A stretch of 13,540 nt of DNA from Opitutia bacterium (GTDB lineage Bacteria > Verrucomicrobiota > Verrucomicrobiae > Opitutales > UBA953), in the NCBI GenBank assembly GCA_947488485.1, contig CANKZO010000047.1, forward strand, positions 1-13,540, given 5' to 3'. Shown here in pieces: positions 6,831 to 12,597 of this stretch (its first letter is position 1; each line of letters starts with the position of its first letter). Under the pieces are notes generated by a model. The model was not told the DNA's origin and ran no database searches. It was given only the letters and a program-made list of their open reading frames with translations. Position numbers and translations under genes: made by a program.

Positions 6831-6872
6831 GGGCCGGAGTCTTCTGCGCAAGCAGTCGGCTCCGGCCCTTTT
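6831..6872 (+). terminator. Strong Rho-independent terminator-like hairpin
   Basis: GGGCCGGAG (6831-6839) pairs perfectly with CTCCGGCCC (6860-6868), followed directly by TTTT. Inside the loop a second stem, CTGC-GCAA-GCAG (6843-6854), carries a GNRA tetraloop. It ends about 56 bases before the 6929 gene, so it either closes an upstream transcript or works as an attenuator for that gene. Confidence 0.7.
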
Positions 6873-6928
6873 GCTTTGGCGCGGGCGCCCTGCCCGGACG
6901 AAGGCGTGCAGGGAGCCCTATACTTACT

Positions 6929-8395
6929 ATGACTAAACTCATCCATCCCTACAGTCTCCAAGCCTTCCCCACCGAGAAGATCCTCAAGGAGTTCAAACCC
7001 GTCCGCGGCTGTTACGCCCGCGGCAAGATCGAGCTGCCGCCCGGACAGGCCGAGCAGTTCTGGGCTTCGCTCCGCAACCGCGACGCCGACCCGCTCGCCT
7101 GGCAGAAGCTGACCGTCGAAGTGGACCTCGGCCCGCTCATCGACGCCATCGCCGAGCGCATGGGCTATGACCCTGCCCTGCTGAACGAAGGCCGGGGCGA
7201 GACCGGCCGCTCCGACCACGCCTGGAGCGTCTACTGCGACGAAGGTAGCATTCCCACGCTGATTCGCTGGCAGGCGGGTGCTGGCGAGCTGCTGTTGCGC
7301 ATCGGCATTCTGGGCCAGGAGGCGCTCTCCATCGCGATACTGGCGGATGCCGAGGGACTGGAGACCTTGCTCAAAGTCCATGACATCCTGACGGGCATCG
7401 TCGCCACCGAAGGTCGGACGGAGCGCCTGTCGGTGCCGGTGGGCGATACGCTCCAGATCGTGGAAGTGACCTCTGCGCCGGAATGGGGCTACTATGGACC
7501 TAAAGTCACGGTGTGCCTGCCCCCCGACCGACAACTGAGCGAGCTTCGTCGCAAGGAGTTGGAGCGCATCGTTGGCGGGATTGCCCTGGCCGTCGGGACG
7601 GAAGAAGAAGTCAACCGGCACCACGTAGCCCTCACCGGGACTCCCCGACTGACGGCCAACAGCCTCCGCTTGGAATTGCTCGGGGCGATCATCGGCCCTC
7701 GGATGGACTTCGGGCCGGATGAGCCGCTCAGCCAATCGCTGATCGACCTGATCAACGATGCCAGCGTTAACCGGGCGTGGAAGGAATTCGAGCAGACGGC
7801 GTCCGAATATGATTCCGTAGGCTTCAATGCCAACGCCTGGCATGAGTTGCTGGATAAGGAGAAGCTCGACTTCGAACTGTCCGAGCGCCGTTTGAAGCTG
7901 GAGGAGCTGGTCCGGAGGATGTCGCCCAAAGACGAGTACCTCACGGTGCAAAAAGTCTCCTTCAGCCCGGAATTCCGGGAGACGCCGGCGACGCACCTCC
8001 GCGGCACCGGCCCCATGGCGAAGATGGCCGAAGGTAATCTTGAGACCAGCGCCGATCTGATGGAGGAGCTGCGGCGGCTGCTCCTAGACCTCTGCCGGCC
8101 ACCGCTGATGATGTCTTCGGGCGAGGCCAAGCCCAAGCTGCAGATCAAGGGGGAGTGCCAGCTTCCCCCGCTGGCCAGTCAGTACGCGGATACCGCCCTG
8201 GAGCGGAAGGGCTTCGAGGAGCTGACCAAGCCGTACGCCTCGACCCACCGCGGCCTCCCGGTGCGCGTCGATAAGCGCGTGCTCGTCTGGCGGTCGAACG
8301 ATCGGGAAGCCCTGGCGGCGGATTACTTCCGCCACCCGACGACCGGTGACGTTCATTTCGCCCGGCTGTATCGGGTGCCGGTGCTGGCGCGCTAG
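6929..8395 (+). CDS. Large soluble protein of unknown function
   Basis: A 488-residue protein with no signal peptide or membrane helix, so probably cytoplasmic. I do not recognise any family. The first half (about 15-260) alternates strands and helices (LTVEVDLGPLIDAIAERMGYD; LLLRIGILGQEALSIAIL; RKELERIVGGIALAVGTEEEV). The second half is mostly charged helices, with a possible coiled stretch at about 305-335 (LDKEKLDFELSERRLKLEELVRRM). The C-terminal tail is strand-rich (VRVDKRVLVWRSNDREALAADYF, HFARLYRVPVLAR). Codon use is GC-rich and even, so this is a real gene. The ATG at 6929 is preceded by GGGAG at a long 13-base spacing, and by TATACT close to the start. The TAG stop lies inside an 18-base palindrome of the family B repeats, and the last two residues (Ala-Arg) may come from that element. 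It has no clear operon partner. Confidence 0.75.
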   Translation: MTKLIHPYSLQAFPTEKILKEFKPVRGCYARGKIELPPGQAEQFWASLRNRDADPLAWQKLTVEVDLGPLIDAIAERMGYDPALLNEGRGETGRSDHAWSVYCDEGSIPTLIRWQAGAGELLLRIGILGQEALSIAILADAEGLETLLKVHDILTGIVATEGRTERLSVPVGDTLQIVEVTSAPEWGYYGPKVTVCLPPDRQLSELRRKELERIVGGIALAVGTEEEVNRHHVALTGTPRLTANSLRLELLGAIIGPRMDFGPDEPLSQSLIDLINDASVNRAWKEFEQTASEYDSVGFNANAWHELLDKEKLDFELSERRLKLEELVRRMSPKDEYLTVQKVSFSPEFRETPATHLRGTGPMAKMAEGNLETSADLMEELRRLLLDLCRPPLMMSSGEAKPKLQIKGECQLPPLASQYADTALERKGFEELTKPYASTHRGLPVRVDKRVLVWRSNDREALAADYFRHPTTGDVHFARLYRVPVLAR

Positions 8396-8405
8396 CGCTA
8401 GCGCG
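8388..8405 (+). repeat. Perfect 18-base palindrome (family B) containing a stop codon
   Basis: CGCGCTAGCGCTAGCGCG is its own reverse complement and is followed by AGGGGGG. The TAG at 8393-8395 is the stop of the 488-residue gene, so the repeat supplies the end of that reading frame. Confidence 0.8.
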
Positions 8406-8600
8406 AGGGGGGCAAGCTGGCAAGGGGGGCATGGGGACATGGGGCGGTGCCGCGAGAGGCCCGGAGGCTCAGAGGCTCGGTTGAACAGAAGATACAGGGC
8501 CAAAGGGGGAACCGGAGACCGGATGATTGGCTAGGGGCATAGGTCCGAAGCAAACGTTCCGGTTTCCGGGCTCCCTTTGTGTGAGGATTGGAGGATACGA

Positions 8601-8626
8601 GGACGCGATGTAGTCACGCCCCTACC
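8601..8626 (+). repeat. Family A hairpin, degenerate copy
   Basis: Left arm GGACGCGAT, loop GTA, right arm GTCACGCCC, then CTACC. Three arm positions do not form standard pairs. It aligns with the better-preserved copy at 13028-13053. Confidence 0.6.
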
Positions 8627-8650
8627 CATCGGCCACCGTTCGGCGGCCGA

Positions 8651-8676
8651 GGATGACCGGGCCGGTCATCCCTACC
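8651..8676 (+). repeat. Family A hairpin, perfect arms
   Basis: Left arm GGATGACCG, loop GGC, right arm CGGTCATCC, then CTACC. All nine pairs are perfect although the arm sequence differs greatly from the other copies. Confidence 0.75.
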
Positions 8677-8678
8677 GG

Positions 8679-8697
8679 CGCGGCGGAGCCGCGAGGG
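8679..8697 (+). repeat. Family B hairpin
   Basis: CGCGGC, loop GGA, GCCGCG, then AGGG. The same 15-base hairpin recurs at 12724-12738. Confidence 0.7.
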
Positions 8698-8742
8698 TTT
8701 GGCGGTTGGCGGCTGGCGGATGGGAACACAAAGAGGCAACTA

Positions 8743-8768
8743 GGGCAGCACGTGGTGCGGCCCCTACC
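8743..8768 (+). repeat. Family A hairpin, one mismatch
   Basis: Left arm GGGCAGCAC, loop GTG, right arm GTGCGGCCC, then CTACC. One mispair in the arms. The stretch 8769-8954 after it holds no gene that I can support; it has a small hairpin (TTCAGCG and CGCTGAA, 8839-8854). Confidence 0.7.
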
Positions 8769-8954
8769 TTGACACCGGGGAGGGGATGGGCAGAGTGACG
8801 GGGTGTCTTTAAGACTACGAATAAAGTATCCAATGTGTTTCAGCGTTCGCTGAAGCCAGGGAGTTTTCGCGCTTAAAGAAACTGGACGATCGGCCGCCTC
8901 CCTTCCCCGCCCGGGGTTAATCTGCGCCTTCCGACGTACGCGTGTCGCCGTCGG

Positions 8955-9146
8955 ATGTTTTTCCGCACGCACCATATTCTCACTCACGTGAAAACACAGC
9001 ATGACATCGAAGGCGTCGTCGCCCTCCTCCAGCAGCTCGTCGCCCAGAACGAAGAGCTCGCCAGGGAAGTCGCGGCCGTGAAGGCCAAGCTCGTACTCCT
9101 GGAGCACAAGATTGATACGATCGCCGAAGAAGCGGGGTTGATCTGA
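8955..9146 (+). CDS. Short coiled-coil protein, unknown function
   Basis: A 63-residue protein, or 52 residues if it starts at the GTG at 8988. From residue 21 to 56 it shows an unbroken 3-4 heptad pattern. The d positions are V21, L28, L35, V42, L49 and I56; the a positions are L25, N32, V39, L46 and I53. This is about five heptads of a parallel coiled coil, with the single buried Asn that often sets register and oligomer state. Charged residues fill the outer positions. No signal peptide, membrane segment or known family is seen. Neither start has a clear Shine-Dalgarno; the GTG start would drop the loose, unstructured first 11 residues. The heptad pattern makes a chance frame unlikely, and the overlapping minus-strand frame gives repetitive Pro/Arg/Ser-rich sequence. 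It stands alone between mosaic repeats, with a 12-bp hairpin two bases past its stop. Confidence 0.7.
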   Translation: MFFRTHHILTHVKTQHDIEGVVALLQQLVAQNEELAREVAAVKAKLVLLEHKIDTIAEEAGLI

Positions 9147-9148
9147 GC

Positions 9149-9173
9149 GGCTGCGTGGCGACGCCACGCAGCC
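9149..9173 (+). terminator. Long perfect hairpin just past the coiled-coil gene stop
   Basis: GGCTGCGTGGC pairs with GCCACGCAGCC around GAC (11 bp), starting two bases after TGA at 9144-9146, followed by AAGGGGACACG. It has the AGGGG tail of family B and lacks a T-run, so it may be a repeat that also ends the transcript. Confidence 0.55.
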
Positions 9174-9290
9174 AAGGGGACACGTGGGCACGGTGACACG
9201 GGGACGCGCGCTAGCGCGAGGGAGCAAGCTGGCACGGTGACATGGGGGCACGAATAGAGGACACGAGGGCCGGAAGGCGGTGAATCAGAA
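9174..9290 (+). repeat. Mosaic intergenic repeat region 3
   Basis: GACACGTGGGCACGG and GGTGACACGGGGACG words, then a family B hairpin (CGCGC-TA-GCGCG at 9207-9218, followed by AGGGAG), then GCAAGCTGGCACGGTGACATGGGGGCACG. The same vocabulary occurs at 1249-1290, 8406-8445 and 12619-12775. No gene. Confidence 0.7.
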
Positions 9291-9296
9291 GAAGTC

Positions 9297-9395
9297 CCAA
9301 GGAGTCAGGCCGTACCCTCACGGAGCCTGATCCAAAACCGCGTCGCTTCGGCGAAATTCGGTGCAGAAATCCAAAGGTGCGGCCTGACCCCTTGG
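9297..9395. repeat. REPIN-like pair of inverted repeats
   Basis: CCAAGGAGTCAGGCCGTACC (9297-9316, extending to 9319) is the inverted partner of 9373-9395, which reads GGTGCGGCCTGACCCCTTGG at its end. The arms differ at about two positions over the 20-base core and flank about 53 bases. Paired REP sequences of this size are the usual form of REPINs mobilised by RAYT (REP-associated tyrosine) transposases. No RAYT gene is in the window. A single related half lies at 1871-1889. The rest of 9396-9590 shows no gene. Confidence 0.6.
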
Positions 9396-9580
9396 CTACA
9401 CCTTCGATAACTGGGGCTGCTCGCCGCTCCTTCCCGTGTGTCGCACGGACCAGATACAAGAGCGATATCCTCATTGAATATTGCCCAGACTTATGTCGCA
9501 GGGAACAGCCAGCGGGGCTGGGCTGATAAATCGGTGTCGATTTTATAATACCTTAACGCTGTCGCAGGCCTGCGGATGCC

Positions 9581-9606
9581 TTGTTTGCTATTGAATGTTA
9601 TATAAT
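9581..9606 (+). promoter_or_regulatory. Probable promoter of the 9626 operon
   Basis: A perfect TATAAT at 9601-9606 lies 20 bases before the ATG at 9626, which would leave a leader of only about 13 bases. The best -35 (TTGTTT, 9581-9586) is 14 bases away, which is short. The region is AT-rich against a GC-rich background. Confidence 0.45.
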
Positions 9607-9625
9607 CGGGGGCTGAATCCTCCCC

Positions 9626-10585
9626 ATGAAACGCACCCACGGTCTCATCTCACTGGCGACCCTTCATAACGTCACCATCGGCCTCGCGCTGCTGTTGTTG
9701 CTCGGCCACTCCCTTAACCCGGGTGACGACGCGACTCTGCTGCGTGTCCTGCAGCTCTGCGCCTTCGGCTTCTTCTCGGCGATCGTGCGACGCGCCTGGG
9801 CGAGCATCGACGGCGGCGCCGAAAGCCTGAGCCCGGCCAAGGCTCAGGGCTTCCTGTGGATTCCCTTCTTCAACTTCTATTGGGTATTCCCTGCCTTGGT
9901 CTCGCTCGCGACCCAGACCAACGCCAAGGCCGATGCCGGGCAGAATCCCGCCGGGCGCATCACGCGCGGCTTCGGACTCGTCATCGCCATCCTCTTCAGC
10001 GTCACGACCCTGACCGACCTGCTGTCGGGACGTCATCCGCTCCTAGGCTGGGTCAACTTCCTCGCTTACGCGACTTACGTCGGCTTCACGGTGACCTACA
10101 TCTGGCAGATCCGACGCTCCGCCGCAGCCTTTGACGCCCAGTCGGCGCCGGCCATGCGTGAGCCGACCAAGATGCCGTCGGTCGGTGTCGCCGGCATCAT
10201 CTACGGGTGCGCATGCGCCGCTCTGCTTTGCCTTACCCTCACCGAAAACCTTACGATGTCCCCGGAAATCATCGAGCAGAGGCTGAAGGCGAAGGGCTAC
10301 GTCGTCACTATCGGTGATGCGAGGTTGGAACCCGGAGATTTCGAGAAGATGAAGGGCGTCATCTCCTTAGACGAGCTGAGGGTCATCCAAGTCAACAAAG
10401 CCGGTCAACCCGTGGGCCATGTATTCTATGCCACGATTCGCTCGAATGATGCAGCCGCGCTGGTGGCCGAACGTTTCAACACCAATACACTGAAATCCGG
10501 AAACAAAGTCCTTTTCCAAGCTAGCTTGAATGGGCGGCCCGCCAGGGACAACGTCCCTATCGAAGAATGGCTGGCCTCATTCTGA
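9626..10585 (+). CDS. Multi-span membrane protein with C-terminal soluble domain, tandem copy 1
   Basis: A 319-residue protein with predicted membrane helices at about residues 10-30, 40-57, 75-98, 113-134, 140-162 and 186-206, then a soluble domain of about 110 residues. The motif RRAWASIDGG...SPAKAQGFLWIPFFNFYWVF (55-88) resembles a membrane module (PFFNxYWxF) seen in DUF4328-like and GYF_2-domain proteins; function is unknown. The soluble part begins SPEIIEQRLKAKG and looks mixed alpha/beta. The next gene is a tandem paralogue: the middle (residues 46-194) is nearly identical, while the first 45 residues and the soluble tail have diverged. The ATG follows CCTCCCC with no Shine-Dalgarno, and a TATAAT lies just upstream. 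It is probably the first gene of a three-gene operon, with the next start 37 bases past its stop. Confidence 0.8.
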   Translation: MKRTHGLISLATLHNVTIGLALLLLLGHSLNPGDDATLLRVLQLCAFGFFSAIVRRAWASIDGGAESLSPAKAQGFLWIPFFNFYWVFPALVSLATQTNAKADAGQNPAGRITRGFGLVIAILFSVTTLTDLLSGRHPLLGWVNFLAYATYVGFTVTYIWQIRRSAAAFDAQSAPAMREPTKMPSVGVAGIIYGCACAALLCLTLTENLTMSPEIIEQRLKAKGYVVTIGDARLEPGDFEKMKGVISLDELRVIQVNKAGQPVGHVFYATIRSNDAAALVAERFNTNTLKSGNKVLFQASLNGRPARDNVPIEEWLASF

Positions 10586-10622
10586 TGGCTCTTCGAATCC
10601 CGATTTCAACCTACGCCTCCCC

Positions 10623-11585
10623 ATGAAACGTACCCACGGCCTGGTCTCACTCGCGGTCCTGCATCATGCCACCGTTGGCATCGCTTTACTGGCGATGCTG
10701 GCCAACCTATTCAATCCGACCGGAGGCATCCACCTGGGCTCCGTCGCCAGCATCTGCGCCTTCGGCTTCTTCTCGGTGATCGTGCGACGCGCCTGGGCGA
10801 GCATCGACGGCGGCGCCGAAAGCCTGAGCCCGGCCAAGGCTCAGGGCTTCCTGTGGATTCCCTTCTTCAATTTCTACTGGGTCTTCCCCGCCTTGGTGTC
10901 GCTAGCGACCCAGACCAACGCAAAGGCCGACGCCGGGCAGAATCCCGCCGGACGCATCACGCGCGGCTTCGGACTCGTCATCGCGACTCTCTTCAGCGTG
11001 ACGACGCTGACCGACCTGCTGTCGGGACGTCACCCGCTCCTAGGTTGGATTCATTTCCTCACCTACGCGACCTATGCCGGTTTCACGGTGACCTACATCT
11101 GGCAGATCCGACGCTCCGCCGCGGCCTTCGACGCCCAGTCGGCGCCGGCCGTGCGTGAGCCGGCTAAGATGCCATCGGTCGGTGTCGCCGGCATCATCTA
11201 CGGTTCGGGAATCCTCGCACTGCTGATCCTCAATCTGAACCTGAATCTGTTCGTGACTCCGGAGTCCATCGAACAGCGCTTCCGGTCGAAAGGTCTCTCC
11301 GTCGAGATCGACCGGGACGCCACCGTTTCTGGCTTCCGGTCCGACAAGGCGATGGCCGACGCGGGCGTCCGGGAGATCGGCTACATCAAGGTCTACCGGG
11401 GCGATAAGCGCATCGCCGGGGTCTATTACGCGACGGGGGCGCTGACCTCCGCGTCCGAAGAAATCATCGCCGGCCAGCTGGGGACCCGCACCCTTCGCAG
11501 CGGGGACAAGATCTTCTTCAAGGCCTATAATCGAGATACCGGCCAAGACAATCTCGACATTAACGCCTGGCTGAACTCCTTCTGA
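10623..11585 (+). CDS. Multi-span membrane protein with C-terminal soluble domain, tandem copy 2
   Basis: A 320-residue paralogue of the preceding gene, with the same six predicted helices and the same SPAKAQGFLWIPFFNFYWVF core. I chose the ATG at 10623 because it aligns with the first copy's start (both CCTCCCC-ATG-AAACG, MKRTHGL); the frame is open back to 10530, but that part overlaps the first gene. Residues 46-194 differ from copy 1 at about eight positions, whereas helix 1 and the soluble tail (TPESIEQRFRSKGLSVEIDRD onward) match only loosely, with the shared frame EQR..KG and ending W L.SF. The tail differences suggest that the two copies sense or bind different things, or partner each other. 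It is followed after 7 bases by the lipoprotein gene. Confidence 0.8.
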   Translation: MKRTHGLVSLAVLHHATVGIALLAMLANLFNPTGGIHLGSVASICAFGFFSVIVRRAWASIDGGAESLSPAKAQGFLWIPFFNFYWVFPALVSLATQTNAKADAGQNPAGRITRGFGLVIATLFSVTTLTDLLSGRHPLLGWIHFLTYATYAGFTVTYIWQIRRSAAAFDAQSAPAVREPAKMPSVGVAGIIYGSGILALLILNLNLNLFVTPESIEQRFRSKGLSVEIDRDATVSGFRSDKAMADAGVREIGYIKVYRGDKRIAGVYYATGALTSASEEIIAGQLGTRTLRSGDKIFFKAYNRDTGQDNLDINAWLNSF

Positions 11586-11592
11586 TATCACC

Positions 11593-12597
11593 ATGAAACT
11601 ATTACGCGTCCTGACCCTGACCGCCGTGGCCATGCTGGCCGTCGGCTGTGACAAGAAAGCCGAAGACCTGATCCCGCTCACGCCGTCGGTGAAGCTCCCT
11701 GACACGAAGGGGCTGCCGTCGTCCACCAATCTCTACGCCCAGATCGACCTGAAGCTCGACCCCCTGCAGAAGCAGGCCTACGGCGCGCTCATCGACAGCG
11801 TCGTCAAAGCCGCCGGGTCGAAGGCCGAAGGTCGTGCCTTCCTCCGCAAGGCCGAGGACGCCATCGGCCGCCTGAAGGACGCCGGCTTCGGTGACTTCAC
11901 CAAGGGCGACCTGAATTCGATCGTCTTCGGAATGACGCTGCCGGAGTCCCCCGCCGCCTTCGAGAACTTCTCGCCCGAAGAAGCCGACATCACCCTCATC
12001 CTGCGCGGCAAGTTCGCGCCGGAGCGTACCAAGGCCTTCTGCCAGGCGGAGCGCATCCCGGAATCCCTCATCGAGGGACAGACCGCCTGGAACCTAGGCC
12101 GGCTCATCGATAAACTGACGGGCGAATCCGAGTTCGCCAAGATCCCGGAGGATAAGTCGGTCTGGTTCGCCTACGCGGATAATGGAACGCTCGCCATCGG
12201 TACCCGCAGCTCGCTCCGCAAGTCCCTCTCCGCGCTGAAAGGCGACCGCCCCTCCCTCAAGCCGGCCGTCGTGAAGGCCGTCGAGGACTTCAAGGATTGG
12301 AACTTCTACCTCTGCTTTAACAACCCCCGCCTGATCGAAGCCGCGACCGCCCTCGCCGGCGGAAACCGCCCCTCGGATCGCATGGCGGCCCGCATCATCC
12401 GCATCATGCCGCACGACCAAGCGCTCATCGTCACCGGCGCGCGCGGCGACAGCGAAGCCGCGGCGGTCATCCTCTCCAACGAAGCTACCCAGGAGAACAT
12501 CCAATACTCCTTCTCGGCCTCCAAGTCGCTGACCCCGAAGATCCTCAAGGTCTATACGGAGAGCATCGGCGAGATCATCGAAGAAGCAGGACGATAA
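11593..12597 (+). CDS. Lipoprotein of unknown function
   Basis: A 334-residue exported lipoprotein. The signal peptide MKLLRVLTLTAVAMLAVGC ends in a lipobox-like LAVG with Cys19 as the lipid-anchored residue, followed by Asp-Lys-Lys. The mature part begins with a Pro-rich linker (LIPLTPSVKLPDTKGLPSS) and then a globular domain. It looks like repeated alpha/beta halves: NLYAQIDLKL...AYGALIDSVVKAAG and ITLILRGKF...ERTKAFCQAERIP, then SVWFAYADNGTLAIGTRSSLRKSLSAL, then NFYLCFNNPRLIEAATALAGG. I recognise no named family; the layout recalls envelope lipoproteins with substrate-like pseudo-repeats, but this is only an impression. It is 7 bases past the tandem membrane genes with no Shine-Dalgarno (ATATCACC-ATG), so it is very likely in their operon and may work with them at the membrane. 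Repeats begin 7 bases after the stop. Confidence 0.8.
   Translation: MKLLRVLTLTAVAMLAVGCDKKAEDLIPLTPSVKLPDTKGLPSSTNLYAQIDLKLDPLQKQAYGALIDSVVKAAGSKAEGRAFLRKAEDAIGRLKDAGFGDFTKGDLNSIVFGMTLPESPAAFENFSPEEADITLILRGKFAPERTKAFCQAERIPESLIEGQTAWNLGRLIDKLTGESEFAKIPEDKSVWFAYADNGTLAIGTRSSLRKSLSALKGDRPSLKPAVVKAVEDFKDWNFYLCFNNPRLIEAATALAGGNRPSDRMAARIIRIMPHDQALIVTGARGDSEAAAVILSNEATQENIQYSFSASKSLTPKILKVYTESIGEIIEEAGR

Larger units (their letters stand above)
6690..6872 (+). ncRNA. Possible structured non-coding RNA
   Basis: A 359-base gap (6570-6928) has no convincing gene but several RNA-like signs: an AT-rich TATAAT-bearing segment upstream, a 29-base unit repeated in tandem (6757-6785 and 6786-6814) with about 22 of 29 bases shared, a possible CCGTGG/CCACGG pairing (6777-6782 with 6806-6811), and a strong terminator hairpin at 6831-6868. 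I do not recognise it as 6S RNA, tmRNA, RNase P RNA or any riboswitch. A riboswitch-like leader of the 6929 gene is an alternative, because the terminator precedes that gene by 60 bases. The 5' end given is a guess. Confidence 0.35.
8406..8768 (+). repeat. Mosaic intergenic repeat region 2
   Basis: No gene is visible. Pieces in order: AGGGG tail and GGCAAGCTGGCAAGG words; a 41-base block (8450-8490) identical to 12683-12723; an AACCGGAGACCGGATGATTGGCT piece (from about 8512) shared with about 12802-12834; a GTCCGAAGC...CCGGTTTCCGG...CTCCCTTTGTGTG piece (about 8543-8583) shared with about 12970-13010; hairpins of families A and B; and the CGGCCACCG-TT-CGGCGGCCG hairpin (8630-8649), also at 13057-13076. 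The order of shared pieces is the same as in region 12598-13151, so the two spacers share a common ancestor that has since rearranged. Confidence 0.8.

Noticed and set aside
6690..6872. tRNA, 6S RNA or tmRNA
   Set aside because: No cloverleaf, no tmRNA tag frame and no recognisable 6S closing stem with a central bubble could be found.
6706..6936. 76-residue plus-strand frame in the 6570-6928 gap
   Set aside because: It crosses the tandem 29-base unit and the terminator hairpin, and its translation is Arg/Pro-rich with no domain. A non-coding reading fits better.
8622..9251. 209-residue minus-strand frame
   Set aside because: It runs through mosaic repeats and across the coiled-coil gene; its translation is low-complexity and repeat-derived.
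9297..9395. Insertion sequence
   Set aside because: The element is only about 99 bases with no transposase frame and no target-site duplication that I can see; a REPIN-like reading fits better.
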